From Chthoniobacterales bacterium (GTDB taxonomy: Bacteria; Verrucomicrobiota; Verrucomicrobiia; Chthoniobacterales; JACTMZ01): a stretch of DNA of 64,000 nucleotides. This document shows positions 55,231-64,000 of the stretch, piece by piece. The number at the start of each line of letters is the position of its first letter. Positions within the stretch are counted from its first letter, which is position 1. The stretch spans positions 160,406 to 224,405 of the forward strand of contig JAGYIO010000002.1 of assembly GCA_018402585.1 (NCBI GenBank). The letters run 5' to 3'. The position numbers and the translations under genes were made by a program. The notes under the pieces are model-generated. The model was not told the origin of the DNA, made no database searches, and saw only the letters and a program-made list of their open reading frames with translations.

Positions 55231-55303
55231 TTAAGTGGCCTCGGCATCTTGCCGATGGGTTGGGATCGTTCTGGGCCGGGAGGCCCATGCCACGGGGACG
55301 GCG
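55231..55303. repeat. Palindromic repeat (GTGGC..GGCATCTTGCCGATGG family)
   Basis: gtggcctcggcatcttgccgatggg...ccgggaggcccatgccac. Confidence 0.65.
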
Positions 55304-55313
55304 GTGAGTTGGC

Positions 55314-56474
55314 TCAACGGCGCGCTACTTCGCTGTAGAGCTGGAAAAGGCGCTCGAAGACGCGGTCCCAATCGTAGAATTGGTGCACGCGGGCCGCGGC
55401 TGCTTTTCCTTCGGCCGCGAGGTCGCGTTGGGCTATGGCGCGGATGGCGGCGGCCAGGGCCGGTGCGGAATTTTCCGCGGCCCATTGCAATTGGTCGGTG
55501 AAGATGATGCGGTCCATGTAGCTGCCGCGGATGCCGACCACGGGTGTGCCGCAGGCTTGGCTTTCCAGGGCGACGAGGCCGAAGGTTTCCTCCACGCCGG
55601 GGTGGACGAAAAGATCGGCGCTGCGGTAGAGGCGGGCGAGTTGGCCTCCGTCGCCTTGGTAGGGCAGCCAATGGACGTTTTCGTTTTTTTCGCGCAGGCG
55701 GACAAGGTGGCGGCGTTCGGGGCCGTCGCCGGTCACGAGCAGGGCGAAGCGGGCATCACCAAGTTGGGTGAACGCGTCGAAGAGGGTGGTGACATTTTTT
55801 TCCGGCGAGAGGCGCCCGACGTAGAGCAAGAGGGTTTTCTCGCCGGGGATGCCGAGGGCTGCGCGCACCTCGGCATTTTCGTCCGGGTCGGCTCTGGCGT
55901 GGAAGAGTTTGGTGTCGACGCCGAGTTCGCCGAGGCGGGTGTTCTGTACGCCCCAGTCTTGCAGGAGGCGGGCGAGGGCGGGGGAGGGAACGATGGTGGC
56001 GGCGAAGCGGTTGTAGAGTTCGCGCACGTAGCGGCGAGCCACGTCGCGCGTGATGTCGACCGCGATGTGGCCGAAGAATTTGTCAATGGTGCGGAGGTAG
56101 GCCTCGGGAAAGTGCGAGTGGTAAAAGGCAACCACGGGGATGCCGAGAGCGCGGCCGGAGGCGAGGGCTTTCCAGGCCACTTGATACGGGTCGCCGGATT
56201 CGATGACATCGGGGCGCTCGCCTTCGAGGATTTCCTCGATGGCATTCAGATCGAGCAGGGCACGGTAGCGGGCGGTGCGCGAGACGAGCGGGGAACGGAT
56301 GGTGTAGGTGCGGGAGAGCCCGTCTTCGCGGCATTCGTTTTTCTCCCCGGGGATGATGAGCACGTGCTGATCGTCCGGCCGGGCGCGGCGCATCCAGGCG
56401 ACTTTTTCCGAAATGTAGCGTTTTACCCCGCCGCTGACTGGCGAGTAGAATTGGGTAAGGTCGCAGATTTTCAT
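55314..56474 (-). CDS. Glycosyltransferase family 4-like
   Basis: LLYVGRLSPEKNVTTLFDAF, FVHPGVEETFGLVALESQACGTPVVG. Confidence 0.9.
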   Translation of the reverse strand: MKICDLTQFYSPVSGGVKRYISEKVAWMRRARPDDQHVLIIPGEKNECREDGLSRTYTIRSPLVSRTARYRALLDLNAIEEILEGERPDVIESGDPYQVAWKALASGRALGIPVVAFYHSHFPEAYLRTIDKFFGHIAVDITRDVARRYVRELYNRFAATIVPSPALARLLQDWGVQNTRLGELGVDTKLFHARADPDENAEVRAALGIPGEKTLLLYVGRLSPEKNVTTLFDAFTQLGDARFALLVTGDGPERRHLVRLREKNENVHWLPYQGDGGQLARLYRSADLFVHPGVEETFGLVALESQACGTPVVGIRGSYMDRIIFTDQLQWAAENSAPALAAAIRAIAQRDLAAEGKAAAARVHQFYDWDRVFERLFQLYSEVARR

Positions 56475-56518
56475 GGGCCGCGGCGGGCCGGCGGCGGGAC
56501 GCCGAGGTCACAAGGGGA

Positions 56519-57439
56519 TCATTCGCGCGCGGCGAGGTAACGTTCGGCCTCGATGGCCGCGGCGCAACCTTGGCCGGCGGCGGTGATGGCCTGCCGGTAG
56601 ACATGGTCGGCCACATCGCCGGCGGCAAAGACGCCGGGGATATTGGTCCGCACGGCCTCATGCTGCACGAGGTAACCGTTGTCGTCCGTTTCGAGCTTGC
56701 CCCGGAACGGCGCGGTGTTCGGCGTGTGGCCGATGGCAACGAAGACGCATTCCACCGCGATCTCCTCGCGGGAGCCGGTTCCGGTATTTTCGAGCACGAT
56801 GCCGCAGATGTGACCCTTGGGGTCGGCCAGGTATTCGACCGGCTTGCGGTTCCAGAGCGGTTTGATTTTCGGGTTGGCCAAGGTGCGGTCGGCCATGATT
56901 TTCGAGGCGCGCAGGGTGTCGCGGCGGTGGATAAGGTAGACTACGGAGGCAAAACGGGTGAGGAAATTTGCTTCTTCGCAAGCCGAGTCGCCGCCGCCGA
57001 TGACGCAGACCGGGACGTTGCGGTAAAAAGCGCCGTCGCAGGTGGCGCAGGAAGTAAGGCCGTGTCCGATGAATTTCTTTTCATCAGCCAGACCCGGCCA
57101 TCTGGCCGCGGCACCGCTGGCCACGATGAGGGTCTCCGTTTCCAACCACTGGCCGTCGACTTTGATCCGGTGATGACTGTCGCCCGGCTCGAATTCCTCG
57201 AGCGTGCCGAATTGAAAACGTGCGCCGAATTTTTCGGCCTGGGCCTGCATACTCATGATGAGGTCGGGTCCATCAACCCCTTGGGGGAAGCCTGGAAAGT
57301 TCTCCACTGCGCTGGTAGTGGTCAGCTGCCCGCCGGGCTGCAGGCCTTGCAGGACGAGCGGGGCAAGCGAGGCGCGGCCCGCGTAGATGGCTGCGGTGAG
57401 TCCGGCGCAACCGGTGCCGACAATAACAACTTTTTCCAT
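56519..57439 (-). CDS. trxB: Thioredoxin reductase
   Basis: GTGCAGLTAAIYAGRA, CATCDGAF active site, GVFAAGDVAD. Confidence 0.95.
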   Translation of the reverse strand: MEKVVIVGTGCAGLTAAIYAGRASLAPLVLQGLQPGGQLTTTSAVENFPGFPQGVDGPDLIMSMQAQAEKFGARFQFGTLEEFEPGDSHHRIKVDGQWLETETLIVASGAAARWPGLADEKKFIGHGLTSCATCDGAFYRNVPVCVIGGGDSACEEANFLTRFASVVYLIHRRDTLRASKIMADRTLANPKIKPLWNRKPVEYLADPKGHICGIVLENTGTGSREEIAVECVFVAIGHTPNTAPFRGKLETDDNGYLVQHEAVRTNIPGVFAAGDVADHVYRQAITAAGQGCAAAIEAERYLAARE

Positions 57440-57515
57440 GAGGAGCGAAGATTAGCCCAGAGTCGGCGCCGGGGCCAAGCTCGGGAGGATGCAAGGGCTG
57501 AGGGGGTGAGAGGGG

Positions 57516-58070
57516 TCAGTCGAGGATGGCACGTACGGCGCGCTCCAGCTCGGCGAAGCGTTCGTCGCTGAGCACCGAGACTCGGGAGCAGGACTCGAGG
57601 TCGGCGTCCATTTCGGCCCAGGAGCGGCAGCCGACGAAAGACTTTTGCCAAGGGACGCGTTGGGGCGGCTCAAGGCGGTAAACGCGAAGCAGGGCGACCT
57701 GCACGCCGGGCGCGGGCTTTTGGACGAAGCGCGTTTCGACCTCTTCGGGAGTCAAAATATGAAAGGCCTGCAAGCGACTCAAGACCGCCCGGTCGGTGAC
57801 CAATTTGTGCCAAACCAAAGTGGCGGCATGGCGGACCTCTACTAATTCGCGCTCGCCTTCCTGGCCGTCCTGCCGCGCCGCAAAGTCGGCTTCCGGCACA
57901 ACGCGCTCGGATTGCTGGTGGAAAAAAGTCGGGAGGAGGACAAACTCTTCGTGTTCGAAGCGCAGGCCGTCCTTCCCCTCGGCAATGCCGCCTTTGCGGA
58001 TCACGACCACCTGGCGCCCGGAGCCGAGCGCCTCGCAAACAACGTCCCATTCTTTCAGTGCGGGCAACAT
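57516..58070 (-). CDS. DUF1802-like protein
   Basis: MLPALKEWDVVCEALGSGRQVVVIRKGGIAEGKDGLRFEHEEFVLLPTFFHQ pattern. Confidence 0.68.
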   Translation of the reverse strand: MLPALKEWDVVCEALGSGRQVVVIRKGGIAEGKDGLRFEHEEFVLLPTFFHQQSERVVPEADFAARQDGQEGERELVEVRHAATLVWHKLVTDRAVLSRLQAFHILTPEEVETRFVQKPAPGVQVALLRVYRLEPPQRVPWQKSFVGCRSWAEMDADLESCSRVSVLSDERFAELERAVRAILD

Positions 58071-58205
58071 AGCTCCCTTTATAGCCTCGCTGGCACTCGC
58101 GGCCAAGCTGTGTCGCGGGTGGGTATTCCGTCTTGACCTGACCTTCCGCATCCCCCAGTAAAGGCGGTTTCGTCAGATCCTACCGGCCGACCAAACCGCA
58201 TCTTC

Positions 58206-60521
58206 ATGAGAATCCGCCTCCTTTTCGCCCTTTTGCTCTCGTTTTCATTTTTGCCCGAGGCTCCCGCCCAAATGGCACCGCCGGCCGGCCCTGTGGTCCG
58301 CTCCATTGATATTCAGTATGTCGGCCCCGAAACGATCAGCCGGCAACGGGTCATGGCTAATCTCAAAACGCAGGTCGGCGACCCTTACTCGGAGCGGGCG
58401 GCGGAAGATGACGTCAAGACCCTTTTTGCCACCGGCGATGTGGCCAATGTGCGCATTTTTGCCGAACCTCAGGGGGATGGCGTCAAAGTCATCATCTTGG
58501 TGCAAGGCCGCGCCGTGGTCTCGGAGATCCTGGTCGAGGGCGCGGTTGAGGTCGCGCCGAACCGCCTGCGCAAAGAACTCACGTTCAAAGTCGGCGACCG
58601 CCTCAGCGAGGAACAGGTCGAGAGGTCCCGTCAAGCCATGGTGGCCCTTTACCAGGACCGCAACTTCAGCGGGGTCGGGATCACCACCCGCGTCGACACC
58701 AACGACCGCAACGGCGACTCGCGCGTCACCTTCACGGTCGACGAGGGCTTCAAACAAGTCGTGCAGCGGATCGATTTCGCGGGCAACGACTCGGTGCTGG
58801 CCAAGGATCTGCGCAAGGCGATGAAAACCAAGACGAAAAACCTGCTTTCTTTCTTGAACAAAAGCGGGCGGCTGATTCCGGCGCAGTTGCAGGAGGACAA
58901 GGACGCTATCCGCCTCGTTTACCAAAACGAAGGGTTCGCCGACGTGCAGGTGACCAACCTCGAAGTCGTCCCGCTCTCTGGCAACAATATCGAACTCATC
59001 TTCAGCATCCGCGAAGGCATTCAGTATTCGGTCAACCGTCTCCGCCTCGACGGTGTGAATGTCACGACCGAGGAGGAACTCAAGAGCCGCCTCAAAATGG
59101 TAGATGGTTCCCTTTACACGCCGGAAGGCTTGAGCGGGGACCTCAAGGCCCTGCAGGAATTCTATGGATCGCGGGGCTACATCGACTCCCTCGTCGTTCC
59201 CGAGATCTCACCCTCCGGCACCGGGTTAGTCAACGTGACCTACCGCATCGACGAAGGTGCCCAGTCCTACCTCAACCTGGTCAACATTCAAGGCAACACC
59301 GGAACCAAAGACCACGTCATCCGCCGCGAGTTGGCCGTCCTCCCCGGCGACGTCTACGATACGACCCTGGTCGACGTCAGTCGTCAGCGCCTGGAAAACC
59401 TCAATTACTTCTCGCAAGTACAGGCTATCCCAACCGACACGATGGTACCTGGCCGGAAAGACCTTAACGTTATCGTCGAGGAAAAGCGCACCGGTTCCTT
59501 CAACTTCGGCGCCGGCTTCAGTACGATCGACAGCCTGGTCGGCTTTGCCGAATTGCAGCAGACGAACTTCGACATTTTCGGCTGGCCTGGTTTCACCGGC
59601 GGCGGCCAGCGTCTGCGTATCCGCGGACAATACGGTATCGAGCGCGCCGACGCGGAAATATCCTTCACCGAGCCCTACTTCCTCGGCTACCGGGTTGCCC
59701 TCGGCGCGGAGGCTTTCTACCGCAATGCCACCTTCCTCAGCCCTTACTACGACCAGTCAAACTACGGTGGTGCACTGCAACTGCGCTATCCCGTGAACGA
59801 TTTCATCGCAGCCAATATCGAGTATAAAATCGAGGGCGTGGACATCTATGACGTCACGACCAGTATCCCGGAGATTGCCGGAGGTGGCCCGAGCAACCTG
59901 CCCAACCAGCAAGGAGCCTACTTCCGCAATGCTTTGAGCGGCGGCTTCAGCTTCGACAATCGCGACAATCTCTTCCTGACCCGCAAAGGCACCTTCGTTA
60001 AACTCAATATGTTTCTCGCCAGCATCACCGGCCAGCAGGACGTCGACGATTACGGTATTTCCGTGGAAGGCTCCCAACATTTCTCCCTCCCGTGGGATCT
60101 TATCTTTGTCACCAAGGGTCAGATGGCCACGGTTGACACGGTCGGCGGCAGCGGTGATGTGCCGATCTTCGACCGCCTTTTCCTCGGCGGGGCAAACAAC
60201 TTGAGAGGTTACCAATTCCGCGAAGTGGGTCCCAACAATGGCGGCATTTATTACGGCGGCAACACCCTCGGTTACGGCACCTTGGAGTTGACCTTCCCGG
60301 TCATCACCCGCGTCCGCGGGGCCTTCTTTGTCGATGCCGGTTACGTGAACCAGAATTCATGGGACTTCGACGGCAACGACTACAATTCCAACTATGGCTT
60401 CGGCGTCCGCCTCGACCTTCCCATCGGCCCGATCCGCATCGACTACGGCATCCCCTTGGTGAGTGACGAGTACAACGGGAGCTCCGGTCAGATCCAGTTC
60501 AATATTGGATACCAATTTTGA
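58206..60521 (+). CDS. bamA: Outer membrane protein assembly factor BamA
   Basis: Signal peptide, POTRA repeats, Omp85 barrel, FLGGANNLRGYQFREVGP. Confidence 0.95.
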   Translation: MRIRLLFALLLSFSFLPEAPAQMAPPAGPVVRSIDIQYVGPETISRQRVMANLKTQVGDPYSERAAEDDVKTLFATGDVANVRIFAEPQGDGVKVIILVQGRAVVSEILVEGAVEVAPNRLRKELTFKVGDRLSEEQVERSRQAMVALYQDRNFSGVGITTRVDTNDRNGDSRVTFTVDEGFKQVVQRIDFAGNDSVLAKDLRKAMKTKTKNLLSFLNKSGRLIPAQLQEDKDAIRLVYQNEGFADVQVTNLEVVPLSGNNIELIFSIREGIQYSVNRLRLDGVNVTTEEELKSRLKMVDGSLYTPEGLSGDLKALQEFYGSRGYIDSLVVPEISPSGTGLVNVTYRIDEGAQSYLNLVNIQGNTGTKDHVIRRELAVLPGDVYDTTLVDVSRQRLENLNYFSQVQAIPTDTMVPGRKDLNVIVEEKRTGSFNFGAGFSTIDSLVGFAELQQTNFDIFGWPGFTGGGQRLRIRGQYGIERADAEISFTEPYFLGYRVALGAEAFYRNATFLSPYYDQSNYGGALQLRYPVNDFIAANIEYKIEGVDIYDVTTSIPEIAGGGPSNLPNQQGAYFRNALSGGFSFDNRDNLFLTRKGTFVKLNMFLASITGQQDVDDYGISVEGSQHFSLPWDLIFVTKGQMATVDTVGGSGDVPIFDRLFLGGANNLRGYQFREVGPNNGGIYYGGNTLGYGTLELTFPVITRVRGAFFVDAGYVNQNSWDFDGNDYNSNYGFGVRLDLPIGPIRIDYGIPLVSDEYNGSSGQIQFNIGYQF

Positions 60522-60595
60522 ACGTTTTTCCTGCCCTACCGTCTGATCAAAAGGCTTTACTCAGCCGTCCATCAATTCAATATTCCAACTCCATT

Positions 60596-61183
60596 ATGAA
60601 ACAACCGTTTGTCACCCTCTCCCTCGCCGCCGCCCTCTGTTCCTTTGCAGCCACGCCCGCCTTGGCCCAAATGAAAGTAGGCATCGTCGACATGAACAAA
60701 GTGTTCACTAGCTACTACAAAACAAAGGATGCCGAAGCTCGGCTCAACGACGCCCGCGCCCAAGCCAAGACCGACCTTGACGGGCGCCTTGAGAGTCTGA
60801 AGGGCGACATGGAGGAGATCAACAAGCTCGAAGCCGACGCCAAGAAGCCCGAGCTAACGGCTGATAAGCAGCAGGCTGCGGTCCGCGCTCGTGACGAGAA
60901 AATCAACGAAGTGCGCAATCTTGACCGCGAGATCGGTGAATTCCGCCAGACTCGCGAGCGCCAGCTGCAAGAGCAATTCATGCGCATGCGCGGAGACATT
61001 GTGCAGGATATCATGAAGGTGGTTGACTCTAAAGTTAAGGCCGAAGGTTTCGAGTTGGTTTTCGATAAATCGGGCCAGGGCGTCAGCCAAGTGGCCGTTG
61101 TCCTCTACTCTGCGCCTTCAATGGACTTCAGCGACACGGTCATCACCCAGCTCAACGCGAGCGCGCCGAAGAAGGCCGAGTAA
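60596..61183 (+). CDS. OmpH/Skp-family periplasmic chaperone
   Basis: Signal peptide, [24 protein letters not shown], coiled coil; between bamA and lpxD. Confidence 0.88.
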   Translation: MKQPFVTLSLAAALCSFAATPALAQMKVGIVDMNKVFTSYYKTKDAEARLNDARAQAKTDLDGRLESLKGDMEEINKLEADAKKPELTADKQQAAVRARDEKINEVRNLDREIGEFRQTRERQLQEQFMRMRGDIVQDIMKVVDSKVKAEGFELVFDKSGQGVSQVAVVLYSAPSMDFSDTVITQLNASAPKKAE

Positions 61184-61218
61184 CGGTTCCGCCCCGCGCC
61201 TCCGCGCCGGTCCGATCC

Positions 61219-62232
61219 ATGCCGACAGTCGCCGAATTAGCCGTTCTGGTAGACGGCGAGCATCCCTTTGGTGACGGTTCCGTGAGCATCACGGGTCCGT
61301 CGGCCTTGGCGGATGCACGGCCCGGCGAGATTTCTTTTTTTGGTCATCCCCGTTACGCCGCTGATCTCAAAACAACCCGGGCTGCTGCCGTCCTCGTTCC
61401 GCGCGACTTTTCCGGAGAAACCCCGGCCATTTGCATCCGCGTCGAGGATCCCTCGGCTGCCTTCACTATCGTCACCGGGCAATTCATCCCCGCGTCCAAC
61501 GCGCCGGCTCCCGGCATTCATCCCTCGGCGGTGGTCGATCGCTCGGCGCGGATTGCGGCGGACGCCACGGTGCAAGCGCAAGCCGTGATCGAAGCGGAGG
61601 CCGTGATCGGCGCCGGCACGGTGGTCGGCGCCGGTTGCTACGTCGGCCGCGCCGCCCGCCTCGGGGCCGCCTGCCTGCTTCATCCGCAGGTCATGGTCCG
61701 GGAGCATTGCGTCGTGGGTGACCGCGTCATTCTGCACAGCGGTGTGATCGTTGGATCCGATGGGTTCGGCTATGACACCAAAGACGGGCGCCATGACAAA
61801 ATTCCGCAGATCGGTTGCGTTATCGTCGGCCATGATGTCGAGATCGGGGCCAACACGACGATTGACCGCGCCCGCTTCGGCCGCACCTTGATCGGCGAGG
61901 GGACCAAGATCGATAACCTCGTGATGATCGCCCACAATGTGGTCATCGGCCGTCATTGCATCATTTGTGCGCAGGTCGGCATTTCCGGAAGCACCCAGAT
62001 CGGCGACTACGTGGTCATCGCCGGCCAAGCCGGTCTGGTCGGACACATCAAGGTCGGCGACCGAGCCATCATTGGGGCACAGAGCGGCCTGAGCAACGAC
62101 CTCGAACCCAAGGCTATCGTGGTGGGTAGTCCCCCGCGCCCGATCGGCGAGTGGAAGCGTGGCATTGTCCGCTTGGACCGTCTGGGTCAACTTTACGACC
62201 GGGTGAAGAAGCTCGAACAGCGGGCTGGTTGA
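61219..62232 (+). CDS. lpxD: UDP-3-O-(3-hydroxymyristoyl)glucosamine N-acyltransferase
   Basis: LpxD N-domain plus hexapeptide repeats; [40 protein letters not shown]. Confidence 0.94.
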   Translation: MPTVAELAVLVDGEHPFGDGSVSITGPSALADARPGEISFFGHPRYAADLKTTRAAAVLVPRDFSGETPAICIRVEDPSAAFTIVTGQFIPASNAPAPGIHPSAVVDRSARIAADATVQAQAVIEAEAVIGAGTVVGAGCYVGRAARLGAACLLHPQVMVREHCVVGDRVILHSGVIVGSDGFGYDTKDGRHDKIPQIGCVIVGHDVEIGANTTIDRARFGRTLIGEGTKIDNLVMIAHNVVIGRHCIICAQVGISGSTQIGDYVVIAGQAGLVGHIKVGDRAIIGAQSGLSNDLEPKAIVVGSPPRPIGEWKRGIVRLDRLGQLYDRVKKLEQRAG

Positions 62233-62235
62233 CTC

Positions 62236-62553
62236 ATGGTTCTGCTCGTTTTTTGCAGCTTCCCCGACGAGGCGACGGCCGCTGCGGCCACGACCACTCT
62301 CCTGGCAGAGAAGCTGGTGGCCTGCGGTACGATTTTGCCCGGGGCGCGCTCCATCTACTTCTGGGCGGGGAAATTGGAGGACCTGGCCGAGGTTACGGTC
62401 ATTTTCAAGACAACGGGCCCGGCCTACGCCAAACTGGAAAAGCGCCTGCACAAGCTGCATCCCCACGACAATCCGGAGATCGTGGCGATCGAAGCGGGTG
62501 CCGCCTCGCGGTCCTACGCCGCCTGGGTTGCCGCAGCCACCCGGGTCTCCTAA
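62236..62553 (+). CDS. cutA: Divalent cation tolerance protein CutA
   Basis: CSFPDEATAAAATTTLLAEKLVACGTILPGARSIYFWAGKLEDLAEVTVIFKT. Confidence 0.92.
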   Translation: MVLLVFCSFPDEATAAAATTTLLAEKLVACGTILPGARSIYFWAGKLEDLAEVTVIFKTTGPAYAKLEKRLHKLHPHDNPEIVAIEAGAASRSYAAWVAAATRVS

Positions 62554-62562
62554 CCTGAACTT

Positions 62563-63390
62563 GTGACGATCCTCGACCGCATTCTCCCCGATGTGCGCCG
62601 CGAACTCGACGCGGCCCGCGAGGTCATGCCTCTCGATGAGCTCAAGAGGCAGACCGCCAGCGCGCCCGCCCCGCGCGATTTTGCCGGTGTGCTCACGGCG
62701 GACGGCTTCGGCTTGATTGCCGAAATCAAGGGCCGTTCCCCCAGCATGGGTGAGATGCGGGCGGAAAATGTTGCCGCCGCCGCGGCGGCCTATGAAGCGG
62801 AGCCTTTGGTGCGCGCGGTCTCCGTACTGACCAATAGAACGCACTTTGGTCTGGGCTTGGATGATTTGCGGCGGATTGCCGCTGCCTCGAGCAAACCGGT
62901 GCTGCGCAAGGATTTCATCCTCGATCCGTATCAGGTCTATGCGGCGCGTGCCGCCGGCGCCGATGCGGTGCTGCTCATGGCCAATATCCTTTCGGCCGCG
63001 CAGATGCGGGGGTTACACGAGATTGTGCTCGAACTCGGGATGGAGGCTCTTTTCGAGGTGCATGAGGCGGCCGAAATCGATGCCTTGCCCGGCAGAGCCC
63101 GGATTGTGGGGATCAACAGCCGCAAATTCAAATCTCACCGCGGATTCATCGGCGCAGGGGAAAATGCCGAAGAGGACTTCAGTCTCGATTTTGCGGCCTT
63201 CGAGTTGGCCGAAAGCCTTCCGGCCGGCTGCGTGCGGGTGGCTGAAAGCGGGGTGACTCCCGAGACGGTGGCCCCGCTAGCCCGTCATTTCAACATGGCG
63301 CTGGTCGGCACCTCTTTGCTTCGCGACCCGCGCGGGGTGGCCGCCGCCTTGGACGATTTTGCCCGCGCACTTGCCGGAAGCCCTGCCTGA
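62563..63390 (+). CDS. trpC: Indole-3-glycerol phosphate synthase
   Basis: LIAEIKGRSPSMG, VLRKDFILDPYQVYAARAAGADAVLL, IVGINSRKF, VAESGV. Confidence 0.94.
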   Translation: MTILDRILPDVRRELDAAREVMPLDELKRQTASAPAPRDFAGVLTADGFGLIAEIKGRSPSMGEMRAENVAAAAAAYEAEPLVRAVSVLTNRTHFGLGLDDLRRIAAASSKPVLRKDFILDPYQVYAARAAGADAVLLMANILSAAQMRGLHEIVLELGMEALFEVHEAAEIDALPGRARIVGINSRKFKSHRGFIGAGENAEEDFSLDFAAFELAESLPAGCVRVAESGVTPETVAPLARHFNMALVGTSLLRDPRGVAAALDDFARALAGSPA

Positions 63391-63408
63391 GGTTCATCCT
63401 GCGTGGCT

Positions 63409-64000
63409 ATGGAGGGCAAAGATTTTTTGCGCGAGGCGGCCGAGGCGCCCGAGACCCCGCTCGATGTGTCCTTGCGGCCGCCGATGTTTGCCGAGTTCAC
63501 CGGCCAGGCCCGCATTGTCGAACGGCTCGAGTTGATGGTCGATGCGGCCAAGGCCCGCGGTGACGCCCTCCAGCACATTTTGCTCTCCGGCCCGCCCGGA
63601 CTGGGCAAAACCACCCTCGCGCTCATTTTGGGTAACGCCATGGGTGCCGAAGTGAAGTGTACCAGTGGTCCGACCATTGAAAAAGCAGGCGACCTGGCTG
63701 GCCTGCTCACCACCCTGCCGCCGGGGGCCATTCTTTTTATCGACGAAATCCACCGCCTGCAGCCCGCCATCGAGGAATACCTTTACCCTGCAATGGAAGA
63801 CTACAAGGTCGACATCATCATCGACCAGGGGCCCAACGCGCGCAGCGTGCGGCTCAATCTGCCGAAGTTCACTCTGGTCGGGGCGACGACCCGCTCCGGC
63901 ATGATCAGCGCCCCGTTGCGCTCGCGCTTCGGCATGAGCTGCCGGCTCGACTACTACGAGGCGTCCGACTTGGTGCAAATCGTCGAGCGCAGTGCCGGTC
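63409..64000 (+). CDS. ruvB: Holliday junction DNA helicase RuvB (truncated by window end)
   Basis: Translation contains [47 protein letters not shown]; not in ORF track because open-ended. Confidence 0.93.
   Translation, partial: MEGKDFLREAAEAPETPLDVSLRPPMFAEFTGQARIVERLELMVDAAKARGDALQHILLSGPPGLGKTTLALILGNAMGAEVKCTSGPTIEKAGDLAGLLTTLPPGAILFIDEIHRLQPAIEEYLYPAMEDYKVDIIIDQGPNARSVRLNLPKFTLVGATTRSGMISAPLRSRFGMSCRLDYYEASDLVQIVERSAG

Overview
This is a GC-rich bacterial chromosomal segment. rRNA signatures, gene content and the dispersed palindromes suggest Verrucomicrobiota/PVC, but that placement is inference. Most of it is core housekeeping: pfkA, a D-Ala-D-Ala carboxypeptidase, ribBA-ribH-nusB-ftsY, leuB, argF/argD, nnrDE, pgsA, acs, cysE, transsulfuration enzymes, trxB, bamA-skp-lpxD, cutA, trpC and the start of ruvB. 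A near-complete type II secretion operon (gspG-H-I-J-K-L-M-[Pro-rich GspC/P-like]-D-E-F) lies at 19.8-30.9 kb. A complete rrn operon (16S-tRNA-Ala-tRNA-Ile-23S-5S-terminator) lies at 34.1-39.6 kb. The accessory part starts just downstream: an IS110-family recombinase with a long structured 5' non-coding end (bridge-RNA candidate), and an IS3-family element with TIRs, a 3-bp TSD and an A8 frameshift site. Removing the IS3 element in silico restores the start of a Gly/Trp-rich membrane-anchored protein gene. Other non-standard structure includes two ~225-231 bp MITE-like repeats 46 kb apart with coding-like conservation, several palindromic repeat families (some supplying stop codons or abutting genes), a duplicated tRNA-Ala 3' end inside the rRNA spacer, and a G10 tract. 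No CRISPR array or recognisable defence island was seen. All homology statements come from motif recognition; no searches were run.
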